A stretch of 64,000 nt of DNA from an uncultured Prevotella sp. (GTDB taxonomy: Bacteria > Bacteroidota > Bacteroidia > Bacteroidales > Bacteroidaceae). This document shows, piece by piece, positions 18,437 to 27,429 of this stretch. The stretch spans positions 62,001-126,000 of the forward strand of contig CAMIVY010000005.1 in the NCBI GenBank assembly GCA_946402275.1. The letters are read 5' to 3'. The position numbers and the translations under genes were made by a program. How positions within the stretch are numbered: the stretch's first letter is position 1; the number at the start of each line of letters is the position of its first letter. Under the pieces are notes generated by a model that ran no database searches, had not been told where the DNA came from, and saw nothing but the letters and a program-made list of their open reading frames with translations.

Positions 18437-18889
18437 ATGGAAATCATGAATATCAAAGAAGAACTATTAATCAAGCAAGCCCAAGAAGGCTATACCGTAT
18501 GTTATGTAGAGAGCTGCCCATTGCGCAACCACTGTCTGCGATGGCTCGTAGGACAGCACCTGCCCAATACCGCCAGTACCTACCGATGTGTCAATCCGCA
18601 CTTCGAGGGTGTGGCAACTGCAGAGTGTCCCATGTGTCGCAACGACCAGAAGGTACGCTTTGCCAAAGGCATGACCCATACCTTCACAAGCGACATGCCC
18701 AAGCGTGTCGAACCTGCTGTCCGTCAAGGTGTCATCAGCCTTACCAACCGCACCTACTATTTCGAATACCGCAATGGCTCACGTCTCATACCCCCTGCCC
18801 TACAGGAAGACATCCGCAACCTGTTTCGCAAAAGTGGATGGACAGACGAAGTGAAATTCGATGGGTATGTAGAGGACTACAACTGGTAG
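18437..18889 (+). CDS. Cys-rich DUF6078-like protein
   Basis: 150 residues; the start could also be ATG 18446. Six Cys residues sit in the N-terminal half (22, 27, 33, 51, 64, 67) in patterns CYVESCPLRNHC and ECPMCRN, which suggests one or two metal sites. I associate it with the DUF6078 family, small Bacteroidales proteins of unknown function, but from memory only. It has no visible promoter of its own and starts 27 bases outside the right inverted repeat, so it is probably co-transcribed with the VirE gene. A strong terminator follows. Confidence 0.65.
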   Translation: MEIMNIKEELLIKQAQEGYTVCYVESCPLRNHCLRWLVGQHLPNTASTYRCVNPHFEGVATAECPMCRNDQKVRFAKGMTHTFTSDMPKRVEPAVRQGVISLTNRTYYFEYRNGSRLIPPALQEDIRNLFRKSGWTDEVKFDGYVEDYNW

Positions 18890-18921
18890 TCAAAAGGACT
18901 CTCTGACGATAAATGCAATAA

Positions 18922-18955
18922 AAAAAGTCCAGCACTCATTGCTGGACTTTTTAAG
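18922..18955. terminator. Strong terminator between DUF6078-like gene and susD
   Basis: Perfect 13-bp stem aaaaagtccagca / tgctggacttttt (18922-18934 and 18940-18952), loop ctcat. It has T-runs on both strands, so it can stop both converging transcripts. Confidence 0.85.
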
Positions 18956-18973
18956 AAATATCTTTGATAATAA

Positions 18974-21217
18974 TTACTCAGCCAAGGGGTCGAAGGTACC
19001 TAAAGCACCACCGTTGTTATAGTCCTCCCAACCGATAGTCTGTAACAATCCCTGATTGTGGGCAGATACACCTTGTTGGAAACCGAGGAAATAATACTTC
19101 GGCAGGAAGTTGATATACTTCGGCGAATAGTCTGGATTACGTGGGTCACCTGGACGCTGGGTATAAACCAAGTAGTTCTTGTAGAACTTCTTCAGGTCTT
19201 CAAGCTGTTGAGTCAGGTCTTTACGCAAGTCAACACCGGCAGGTCGTGTAATTTCGTTGTCATTCAAATACTCCAACAACGGGTCTTTGTCATAGTCCTG
19301 ACGAGCAGAAGTTATGCTATACTCATCAGTATTCTCCCAGTTAACCTGATACATGAAGCTCTCACGACGCTGGTTGTTAAATGGCTTGAAGCCTAACCAA
19401 TTACAGGTGTTACCGCCCCAACCAGTAGGTTTCCAAGAGTCTGGCGCACCCTGAGGCAATTCTGCACCACCATCAAAGAGCATATAACGGCGCATATCGT
19501 CGAAACGTTTGCCTTCATAAGCAAACTCTATCTGACGCTCATAAAGGATGGCACTGATACATGTTGCCTCATCAGAAGAAACGGTCAGACCACAGTCGCC
19601 TGTATAGCCTGCACGCTGACGGATACGCTTCAAGATAGCATACGACTCATTAATATGACCTGCGTAGCAAGCAATCTCAGCCAAGTTCAGCAGCACCTCC
19701 GCATAACGCAGTTCCATTAACGGAGCAGCAGAGCAGAAAGGAACAGCATAACCACCATTCTTGGCACCTTGTCCGTCAGGACGATAGTCATATACAGCAG
19801 CATTTACATCTGCATCGTCAGACTTCTTGCGTACCATCATACCACCAGCTTTGCTGAGATTGTCAGCACCACGGTAGCTCGTATTGTTCTCGTCCAGAAT
19901 GTCTCCATTATAGAACCAGTTGTAGTTCCACAACACATAGTCAACACCCTTGTTGAACGAGGGGTTGTGGGGGTCCATTGCCGTTGCATCGCCATAACCG
20001 CCAGTCTTGTAAGCCCAACGTACGCCAGGGAATGCAAATGTACGATAGAAACGTGGGTCACGGTTCATAAAAGGATACTGCTGCTCATAGGTAATAGAAG
20101 AGCTAGGCAATTTGCTGTAAGCAGTATAGCTGGCAGGAGCCTTACCGTCAGACATGGGAAAGAGGTCCACCATCATCTGAGAAGCTGTATAGCCGCCTCC
20201 ACCAGTATTACCTGGACGGATGTCACGCTCCCAGCGGTTGTGCTTAACATTATCAGCATAACCAGAGAAGTCAACCAGCGTATTATACAATGTAACAAAT
20301 ACTGCCTCTGGATTCTTGTTTACGTTAGCAAACATTTCAGCAAAGGTAGAGGCATTCGTTCCAGGATTTTCCTCACCATAGAGACCATATCCACAAGCAT
20401 CAATAATGTGCAGATCAGCTGACATTTCCTCATAAGCCTCCTTGAAACGTTCAGGATCCTTGGCACGATTGAAGAGAGGGCTGCACCACAAAGTCAGCAC
20501 ACGTCCTTTCAATGCCAATGCTGTACCAGAGGTAACACGTCCATAGTTCTCAGAACTTTCCCAACCACCGTTTGTGGTGAAGGGAGCCAGTTTTTCTGCG
20601 GCAATTTCCAGGTCGTTAATGATAAATTCGAAACATTTCTTAGCGCTGGAACGTTGTGTGAAGGCAGAGGAATTAGGCTCGAGCACCTTATCTACGATGG
20701 GCACACCACCATACCACTTCACCAGTTTATAATAAGTCCATGCACGGAAGAAGTAAGCCTGGCCTAAGAGCTCATCTTTCTGTTCCTGAGTCAAAGTACT
20801 TGCATTGATACCCTCAATAGCATTGTTAATGTTACGGATTGCACCATAAACAGCCTGCTGTACATTATCCATGTTGGCACCACCAAAATAGTCTAACACC
20901 TGGTTGGTAGTTGTTAAAGACTGCATGGGGTTATCGGTTCCATCAACAAACTTAGAGAATCCGGTATATTCCTCTGTTGATTTGCCAGCTTCGTCGCCTC
21001 TACCAACAGAAGGATACTGCCAGTCCATATCTGCAACATTAGGCAGACACCATCCATAGAGGTCGTTGATACGACCCTTAGCACCTACGTAGTAATTATA
21101 TACATCCTGTCCTGTAGCGTCGTAATTCTGTTTCTCTTCCAAGAACTTGTCACTACAAGAAGTGAGGGCAGTAGCTCCCAACAACAGGAATCCGAAATAC
21201 TTGATACTATTTTTCAT
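18974..21217 (-). CDS. SusD/RagB-type glycan-binding lipoprotein
   Basis: 747 residues. The signal peptide ends in a lipobox (ATALTSC), placing it on the outer membrane. SusD-type features are clear: GQAYFFRAWTYYKLVKWYGGVPIVDK in the N-terminal helical part, SGTALALKGRVLTLWCSPLF, and near the C-terminus YAEVLLNLAEIACY and AYEGKRFDDMRRYMLF. SusD proteins lie over the SusC pore and capture oligosaccharides. It is longer than most relatives (usually 500-650), with extra length in the middle. It lies 30 bases after susC and is the last gene of the operon. Confidence 0.93.
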   Translation of the reverse strand: MKNSIKYFGFLLLGATALTSCSDKFLEEKQNYDATGQDVYNYYVGAKGRINDLYGWCLPNVADMDWQYPSVGRGDEAGKSTEEYTGFSKFVDGTDNPMQSLTTTNQVLDYFGGANMDNVQQAVYGAIRNINNAIEGINASTLTQEQKDELLGQAYFFRAWTYYKLVKWYGGVPIVDKVLEPNSSAFTQRSSAKKCFEFIINDLEIAAEKLAPFTTNGGWESSENYGRVTSGTALALKGRVLTLWCSPLFNRAKDPERFKEAYEEMSADLHIIDACGYGLYGEENPGTNASTFAEMFANVNKNPEAVFVTLYNTLVDFSGYADNVKHNRWERDIRPGNTGGGGYTASQMMVDLFPMSDGKAPASYTAYSKLPSSSITYEQQYPFMNRDPRFYRTFAFPGVRWAYKTGGYGDATAMDPHNPSFNKGVDYVLWNYNWFYNGDILDENNTSYRGADNLSKAGGMMVRKKSDDADVNAAVYDYRPDGQGAKNGGYAVPFCSAAPLMELRYAEVLLNLAEIACYAGHINESYAILKRIRQRAGYTGDCGLTVSSDEATCISAILYERQIEFAYEGKRFDDMRRYMLFDGGAELPQGAPDSWKPTGWGGNTCNWLGFKPFNNQRRESFMYQVNWENTDEYSITSARQDYDKDPLLEYLNDNEITRPAGVDLRKDLTQQLEDLKKFYKNYLVYTQRPGDPRNPDYSPKYINFLPKYYFLGFQQGVSAHNQGLLQTIGWEDYNNGGALGTFDPLAE

Positions 21218-21247
21218 AATTGTTTTCTTTTAAGATAGAATAATAGA

Positions 21248-24200
21248 TTAGAATCCCAGGTTGACACCAATCGTCCACTTGCGCAGGTTAGGATAGGTTC
21301 CATAGTTTCCTGCCATCGGATTGAAGAACTTGTCAGGATTGTCATTGTAGAAGTTAATCAAGTTCTGACCAGTCACGTTGATACGAGCGCTCTGAATGCC
21401 AATACCCTTGAACCAAGCCTTGGGCAGGTTGTAAGCCACAGTCAGACGATTCAATGTAACTCGGGCAGCACTGATGCGCCAGAATGAAGATGCAGCACTG
21501 TTGATGCTGAAGCCAGGGTTAGGCATGCTAGCATTACGATTAGCCTTCTGAATCATATTGCCTTGTCCATCGTAGATATCATCATAAACGAATACGTCAT
21601 CAGGATTCCAGAACGAAGGCATGTTGGTAAAGTCATCGGAATAGGTTAGCGCCTTGCTTGGAACTGTTGTATAAGAGCCCCAGTTGGCACCGAACTGCAT
21701 GGTGAGCTGAATACCCTTCCACTCTGCACCAGCATTGATGGTGAATCCATAGATATTATTACTACGCTTGCTCAACTGAACCTCATCCTCTGCAGTCACC
21801 TCATGGTCAGGACCAGCATATTCGCCTGTTGCATGATTATAGGCACCACGAATATCCTTGTAAATCAACATACCAGGATGAACATCCTTCTTCTCCATGC
21901 CGAGGTACTTACCGTATGAGCCATCATCCTTCTTCAGATAAGTGTCAAAGTATTGATCGATGTCATGGTAAGTTCGGAACATGCCCAGACACTGGTAACC
22001 CCAAAGGCCATTGTCGGAACGGTCGCCAGGACGAACAGCCTTATAGAAGTCAGAAGTAGCCCACTGCTGCTCGTTGACCTTATTGTCACTATAACCTGTA
22101 TTCAAGTTAACATGATACTTGAAGTCCTTACCAATCTTGTCGCGCCATCCAATGCTAAGCTCCCATCCCCAGTTGTCCATGCTACCATAGTTGTAAGGAG
22201 CACTCTGGTTACCAACAGTAGAAGGAATAAGGCTGGTATAGTTCAACAGGATATCGCGGTTACGCTCATAGTAATAGTCAAATCCTACGCTTAAACGCTG
22301 ATTCAAGAAGCGGAAGTCAAGACCAACGTTAGTCTTATAAGACTTACTCCAATGAACATCCTCGTTATAAGTTGCTGAGTTTTTGTTCATGGTGATACGA
22401 CCACCAGAGGCATTACCTGTTCCTTCACCAAATACGGAACCCTTATTCGGGTCAAGGTTATAGGTAGCCTGCCATTGCCAAGGAGCAATGTTATCACGAC
22501 CTGTGATACCATAAGAAGCACGAATCTTCAGGAAGTCAATCCATGTGAGCCATTTCGTATTCTTGAAGAATGGTTCCTCACTCATTACCCAACCCAAGCT
22601 GAATGTTGGGAAGGTTCCCCAGTAGTTCTTAGGAGCGAACTTGGTGGAAGCATCCGAACGAAGCAAGAACTCAACGAGATACTTGTCACTATAAGCATAG
22701 TTGGCACGCCAAATGTAAGAGAGCATACCACCTTCTGAACGACTGAAGTTAACAGAAACCTCCGACTCGTCCTTGTTAACACCAGAATACTGGTAGTTGG
22801 TAAATTCATATGGAGAAGTAGCCTTAGAGAAGTTGAACTCACTCTCTGTCTCAGACTTCTCGATAGAGAACAGGGCACTGACATCATGCAAACCAAACTT
22901 ACGGTTATACTGGAACGTGAGGTTGAGCTGATAGTTGTCCGTGCGAATCATCTGACGGCTCAAGAAGTCACCGTTGTTCTGGGTGCGCTGGTTGAAATTA
23001 GACTCTGCCAGATATTCGTAAGTAGGATCATCACCACTGGTTGGGGTATAAAGGTGCATACCACTACCATAGCGGTGTGTCATTTCATAAAGGTCATATT
23101 TCGAACCAAACTGGTTGGTTTTGCTGGTGTTGATGCTCTTAGCATAAGAGAAGCTAACCTTTAAGCCCTTCAGGATTTTGCTCCATCCAAAATCGTAAGA
23201 GATACGGCCATTGATGGTAGAGTTAGAATCCATATTTCTAGTGTAGTCACCATGATTCTGAAGAATATCATAATGGTATGTTCTCAGGTTATTGCCATCA
23301 GAAGTATTGCTGATACCGTATGGAAGCAAGGCATGTCCATCAACATACTCTGGCAAGTAGTATGGACGAGTGAGCAGACGCTGATAGTCTTCCGTTCCAG
23401 AACCACCTACTGATACATAAGGAGAATTCTTCTTACCATAGTCACCACTTACATTCAGGTTGGCAGACAGCCACTTGCTGATTTTCACGTCAACACCTGC
23501 ACGATAGTTCCAACGGTCATAGTCCAAATTACCCATGTTACCATCCTGCTTGAAGTAACCTACAGAAGCAAAGTAGTTCACATTATCCGTAGCACCACTT
23601 ACATTGACATTGTGCTTCTGGGTATAACCGGTCTTCCAATACTTGTCCAACAGGTCATAATTCAGACCCTTCATTGCTTCCAACTCATCACTCTGGAAGA
23701 GCTGGGTCAAGTTGTCCAAAGAGGCATTCTTGGGATTCCTGGCTGTTACGATATTCACCAGTCGGCCAAAGTCATAAGCACTCAACATAGAAGGACGGGA
23801 AATCTCGTCAGCAATACCGAAGCTACCACTGTAAGAAATACGGGGAGCACCCTGCTTACCTTTCTTCGTGGTAACCAGGATAACACCGTTAGCAGCACGG
23901 GCACCATAAACCGCAGCAGCAGCATCCTTCAATACAGAGATGCTCTCAACTTCTGAGGGGTCCAAATTGCTGAAAGCCTCAGCACCAGGATTCTGACGGA
24001 TGTTACCCATCTTCACGTCGTTCGGATAGATATATCCATCGATAACATACAAAGGCTCCGGAGATGTGTTGGTGTCAACATTACCACTCAGAGAGGCCAG
24101 CGAACGGGCATCACGAACGTACAGTTCGGCACGCTCACCAGGACGAGAATCACCACCGGCTACTGACAGACCATTAACCAGTCCGCTCAGCGTTGAACCA

Positions 24201-24598
24201 AGACTACCTCCTGCAAGGTCCTGAACGTCATTCATATCGACTGTACCTACAGAACCTGTCAAGTGGGCCTTCTTCTGTACACCATAACCAACGACTACCA
24301 CTTCCTGCAAGTCGGTGTTATTAGTTTCCAGCTGTACCTTACCACCAGTGGTTGGTGTATCTTTATAACCGATATAGGAAATTACGACTTTACCATTTTG
24401 AGGAACTTCCAATTTATAGTTACCGTCAAAGTCAGTAACGGTAGCGGTTTTAGTGCCTTCTACGCGTACTGTAGCACCGATAACAGGCTCACCAAGTTCG
24501 TCAATGACCGTACCTGTTACCACCTTGTTCTGGGCCATCATAGGCAGTGCACATAGCATTGCTATGCCCAACAGAAAAGATTTTATAGTCTTATTCAT
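21248..24598 (-). CDS. SusC/RagA-type TonB-dependent outer-membrane receptor
   Basis: 1116 residues. It has a signal peptide (ending LPMMAQ), a CarboxypepD_reg-like domain (VTGTVIDELGEPVIGATVRVEG), the TonB-box-like segment LQEVVVVGYG, a plug (PLYVIDGYIYPNDV, ESISVLKDAAAAVYGARAANGVI) and a 22-strand barrel ending in WTIGVNLGF. It imports oligosaccharides across the outer membrane with the SusD partner next door. The neighbours (DUF4957-type lipoproteins, PL1 lyase, DUF3826, DUF4955-type protein) point to pectin fragments; the substrate itself is inferred. Confidence 0.95.
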   Translation of the reverse strand: MNKTIKSFLLGIAMLCALPMMAQNKVVTGTVIDELGEPVIGATVRVEGTKTATVTDFDGNYKLEVPQNGKVVISYIGYKDTPTTGGKVQLETNNTDLQEVVVVGYGVQKKAHLTGSVGTVDMNDVQDLAGGSLGSTLSGLVNGLSVAGGDSRPGERAELYVRDARSLASLSGNVDTNTSPEPLYVIDGYIYPNDVKMGNIRQNPGAEAFSNLDPSEVESISVLKDAAAAVYGARAANGVILVTTKKGKQGAPRISYSGSFGIADEISRPSMLSAYDFGRLVNIVTARNPKNASLDNLTQLFQSDELEAMKGLNYDLLDKYWKTGYTQKHNVNVSGATDNVNYFASVGYFKQDGNMGNLDYDRWNYRAGVDVKISKWLSANLNVSGDYGKKNSPYVSVGGSGTEDYQRLLTRPYYLPEYVDGHALLPYGISNTSDGNNLRTYHYDILQNHGDYTRNMDSNSTINGRISYDFGWSKILKGLKVSFSYAKSINTSKTNQFGSKYDLYEMTHRYGSGMHLYTPTSGDDPTYEYLAESNFNQRTQNNGDFLSRQMIRTDNYQLNLTFQYNRKFGLHDVSALFSIEKSETESEFNFSKATSPYEFTNYQYSGVNKDESEVSVNFSRSEGGMLSYIWRANYAYSDKYLVEFLLRSDASTKFAPKNYWGTFPTFSLGWVMSEEPFFKNTKWLTWIDFLKIRASYGITGRDNIAPWQWQATYNLDPNKGSVFGEGTGNASGGRITMNKNSATYNEDVHWSKSYKTNVGLDFRFLNQRLSVGFDYYYERNRDILLNYTSLIPSTVGNQSAPYNYGSMDNWGWELSIGWRDKIGKDFKYHVNLNTGYSDNKVNEQQWATSDFYKAVRPGDRSDNGLWGYQCLGMFRTYHDIDQYFDTYLKKDDGSYGKYLGMEKKDVHPGMLIYKDIRGAYNHATGEYAGPDHEVTAEDEVQLSKRSNNIYGFTINAGAEWKGIQLTMQFGANWGSYTTVPSKALTYSDDFTNMPSFWNPDDVFVYDDIYDGQGNMIQKANRNASMPNPGFSINSAASSFWRISAARVTLNRLTVAYNLPKAWFKGIGIQSARINVTGQNLINFYNDNPDKFFNPMAGNYGTYPNLRKWTIGVNLGF

Positions 24599-24628
24599 AA
24601 TAATATGCTCTTTTGTTGTAGATTATAC

Positions 24629-26134
24629 TTAGGGAAGCCAACGTGGGTCACCAGTACCAAGCGTAGCCTGCTTAGAGCCACTGATGTGGAAGTCGCCATT
24701 GGCAGGATTAGCAAAGTGTGGATCTTCCTCGATGTTCGTACCAGTTGTATCGTAATCCTGAGGATCCTGGAAGGTTCCATCCTTCTTCATATAGGTGTTG
24801 TTCAGGAAGGTTGCAGTAGGCTGGTTAGCCTTACCCTGCAGGAAACGACGGGGAACGCTACCGCTAGTTGAGCAGTTCCAGAAAATACAATTCTTCATGT
24901 TCCAGTAAGAGGTGGTCTTACCAAAGATACCATTATAGTTACCCCACTGGCCGTCATTTTGACAAACATTCCAGAATGTACAGCTCTCATAGGTCAACGT
25001 AGTTGTTTCCCATCCAAAGGCTTGCTTCGCCTGATCAATGCCGAAGCCACCGTAGCGAACGAAATAGCGATAACCGAACTCTGTCGTGTTATAGAATGTA
25101 GAGTTCCTGACGGTCATCTCCTTGATGAATCCACCACCGTTATTGGTATAGAAATAAGCATAGTTGTTATTGTTGGTTGATGTGGTAAGGTGAACCACAC
25201 AATCGTCAATCAGAACCGTTGTTGGGAACCATACACCATTTGTACCGAACGAAGCATCTGTCAGGAAGAAGGAGTTCAAGTTGTCGATATTACAGCTAAT
25301 AACAGAAATAGGCTCGCTAATCTGATAGAAATAGTAGTCTGTATTCCATGCATTTACCTTGACTGGAGTCTCCACAGGCTTCTTCGACAACAGTATGAAG
25401 GCACCGTCAAGGTTTGTGCAGTCGAAATCAATGTATTTCAGGCCCAGACCTCCACCAACGCAGAATGCTACTTTGGGCTTAGAACCTTCTTCATTTGCCT
25501 TGAACGTCACCTTAGCAGGGTTGTTCTCGTCCTCGGAAACCAGGTTGAACATGAATCCGTCAACATCCACAGTATCAGAGATTTCATACTGTCCACCAGC
25601 CTCAAGCGTGTAGGTGATGTCTGAACCTCTGTAGCTTACAGGAATGGGATTTGCCTTAAAGAAAGCCGCAATATCCGAACCAGCAGGAATAACACCCAAA
25701 TCAATGGTATAGGTGTTCCACTTGAACGTTGTAATACCTTCTGGAGCAGTGTTTCCCTCTGGAATGTTGTCATTAACCTTAATCGTGATGTAGTAATAGG
25801 TCTTGTCGATTCGAGGAATCGTCACATAATTGACCTTTGTCACACGATCCTTGGCTATGACATTGGTACATTCGTCAGGCGTGTCGCCTTGGAAAACATT
25901 AACCGTGTAAGTTCCTGCACCATTGATAGCATCCCACGTAATCGTTTGGGACTGCTTGTCAGAGCTGGCCTTGACTGTAACTGTAGAGGCATCTGGGGTC
26001 GTGAGCTGGAAACCAGGATACGTACCAACGAATGACTCTTTTTCAAAACCATCCTGTGCACATGAAGCCAAGAACATACCTGCCGATAGCAGTAGGCATG
26101 TCTTCATTGTTGCTAATAAATGATTCTTTTTCAT
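24629..26134 (-). CDS. Surface lipoprotein with DUF4957/DUF5123-type beta-helix
   Basis: About 501 residues from ATG 26134 (ATG 26140 is also possible). Signal peptide with lipobox FLASC. Residues of about 40-130 look like a fibronectin-III-type domain (WDAINGAGTYTVNVF). The rest is a right-handed beta-helix with repeated short strands and motifs NAWNTDYYFYQIS, FYNTTEFGYRYFVRYGGFG, CQNDGQWGNYNGIFGKTTS and SGSVPRRFL. This arrangement is common in pectin loci of Bacteroides and Prevotella and is thought to bind the glycan at the surface. The second half is closely similar to the protein at 27430-28578, so the two are paralogs. It lies 30 bases before susC. Confidence 0.85.
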   Translation of the reverse strand: MKKNHLLATMKTCLLLSAGMFLASCAQDGFEKESFVGTYPGFQLTTPDASTVTVKASSDKQSQTITWDAINGAGTYTVNVFQGDTPDECTNVIAKDRVTKVNYVTIPRIDKTYYYITIKVNDNIPEGNTAPEGITTFKWNTYTIDLGVIPAGSDIAAFFKANPIPVSYRGSDITYTLEAGGQYEISDTVDVDGFMFNLVSEDENNPAKVTFKANEEGSKPKVAFCVGGGLGLKYIDFDCTNLDGAFILLSKKPVETPVKVNAWNTDYYFYQISEPISVISCNIDNLNSFFLTDASFGTNGVWFPTTVLIDDCVVHLTTSTNNNNYAYFYTNNGGGFIKEMTVRNSTFYNTTEFGYRYFVRYGGFGIDQAKQAFGWETTTLTYESCTFWNVCQNDGQWGNYNGIFGKTTSYWNMKNCIFWNCSTSGSVPRRFLQGKANQPTATFLNNTYMKKDGTFQDPQDYDTTGTNIEEDPHFANPANGDFHISGSKQATLGTGDPRWLP

Positions 26135-26156
26135 AAGCATTTTAGTTAGTAATTAA

Positions 26157-27074
26157 TTATTTGTTCTCATATTTATCGCGTTTTTGCTCTGCCTGAGCAG
26201 AGAATATTTCTTTCAGATAAGCCACATTGGTGCCGAAGTTGCTACGGACATTGCGCACATCCTTGGCATTACGGCTTCGCTCTACCACGAGCCACCCGCT
26301 CCACTTCATCTTGTCAAGGGTCTTCTTGATTTTATGCATATCAATGCGAGGGTCTTTGTCGAGCGTCACACTATCCGTCAGCGAGGCATGTATCTGGGCA
26401 ATGCGTTCGCGTCCTAACAACCTGAGTTCTTTTGAGGGGTCCAGTCCCTGATCGACGGCATCCTGCAGATTATAGTAAATCTTGATGCCTTCGCTGTTTA
26501 CCTCATCTAATAATTTAATGTTCGTGCGCGCGTCAAGCTGTGTGCGGATGCCAATGGTCTTGCCAGAGGCAGAAGCCATCTCGCCTACTTCATGCAGACG
26601 GCGCACCATTTCTTTGTGTTCTTCACCTGCTTGTTTCCACTCATGTCCGCTACCTCCGAGGGGTAGGAAGGCGACCTTGGCACCAAAGACATCCATTGTC
26701 TTTAGACAATCTTCAATCAAGTCCTTGTAATTATCGCGCTTCAGGAAACTTTGGGCAAAGAAACCTGACATAGCAATGGAGGGAACGGCAACGCCTAACG
26801 AATCGGCGGTACGACGGAAAAGCTGCTGGAAATGCGGTTCGCGCAACTTGTTCTCGAACAGGACACGCTTTCCCAGCGGGCCCATATCGACTTCCACTCC
26901 ATCGGCATGAATGTCTTTTGCTAATTGGAATTCACCCAGTTTCTGGCGTTTCAGCATCATCCAGTCACAAGCAGCCACACGATATTGCGGTTGAGCCAAT
27001 ATGCAGGATGGCCATACTGTAAGTACGGCTAAAACCCCTAAAATCAGGCGTTTTCTGACTTTTGATTTGTCCAT
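26157..27074 (-). CDS. Exported sugar phosphate isomerase/epimerase-like TIM-barrel protein
   Basis: 305 residues. The body matches the xylose-isomerase-like TIM barrel (AP endonuclease 2 family): LAKDIHADGVEVDMGPLG, VFGAKVAFLPLGGSG, EVGEMASASGKTIGI, IKIYYNLQDAVDQG and MKWSGWLVVERSR. The N-terminus (KRLILGVLAVLTVWPSCILAQ) is a signal peptide, so the protein is periplasmic or anchored, unlike cytoplasmic isomerases. Several usual metal ligands are altered (IRTQLDAR and YYNLQDA where E and D/H ligands are common), so a binding or lyase-like role is possible. It is the first gene of the operon with the lipoprotein, susC and susD. Confidence 0.75.
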   Translation of the reverse strand: MDKSKVRKRLILGVLAVLTVWPSCILAQPQYRVAACDWMMLKRQKLGEFQLAKDIHADGVEVDMGPLGKRVLFENKLREPHFQQLFRRTADSLGVAVPSIAMSGFFAQSFLKRDNYKDLIEDCLKTMDVFGAKVAFLPLGGSGHEWKQAGEEHKEMVRRLHEVGEMASASGKTIGIRTQLDARTNIKLLDEVNSEGIKIYYNLQDAVDQGLDPSKELRLLGRERIAQIHASLTDSVTLDKDPRIDMHKIKKTLDKMKWSGWLVVERSRNAKDVRNVRSNFGTNVAYLKEIFSAQAEQKRDKYENK

Positions 27075-27109
27075 TTAGTAGTTACTATTGTAAAGCTTTA
27101 CGTTATTTA

Positions 27110-27132
27110 AGACGTTTTAAGATAATAAATGT
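27110..27132 (-). promoter_or_regulatory. PUL promoter element, copy 1 (isomerase-susCD operon)
   Basis: Minus-strand 23-bp element acattta..at.ttaaaacgtct, 20 of 23 identical to 32249-32271. It ends 35 bases before the ATG at 27074. No TAnnTTTG box is visible in this leader. Confidence 0.55.
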
Positions 27133-27182
27133 AACTATTTTCCTTTTTTTTTCTGAAAATAAAGCAGGGTTATTAAATTTTT

Positions 27183-27198
27183 GTCCGTCCTTACGGAC
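27183..27198. repeat. gtccg/cggac palindrome
   Basis: gtccgtccttacggac, 15 of 16 bases the same as the hairpin at 16568-16583. It lies in the divergent spacer 27075-27429. Confidence 0.6.
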
Positions 27199-27208
27199 TA
27201 AATGTACC

Positions 27209-27221
27209 TTTACCATTTTAA
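27209..27221 (+). promoter_or_regulatory. PUL promoter element, partial copy 2
   Basis: tttaccattttaa, identical to 32252-32264. It lies about 100 bases upstream of the promoter of the 27430 gene. Confidence 0.4.
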
Positions 27222-27297
27222 TGAGAAGGAAAATAGCACGGAACCAGTATCTGACGGACATAAAAATCAGCAGAATGTAAAAAAAGTGAGAAAAAAG

Positions 27298-27328
27298 TTG
27301 TGGTTTTCGCAAAAATTATCTATATTTG
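27298..27328 (+). promoter_or_regulatory. Promoter of the second DUF4957-type gene
   Basis: TTG (27298-27300), 20 bases, TATATTTG (27321-27328). The leader to ATG 27430 is about 95 bases. Confidence 0.7.
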
Positions 27329-27429
27329 CAGCGCAATGTGCAATGACTCACCCTCCTATGGAGGCTGTCACTCACAAAACAGAACTATATAATATTAAAC
27401 CATATTTATTTAAACTAAAACAAAAGATT

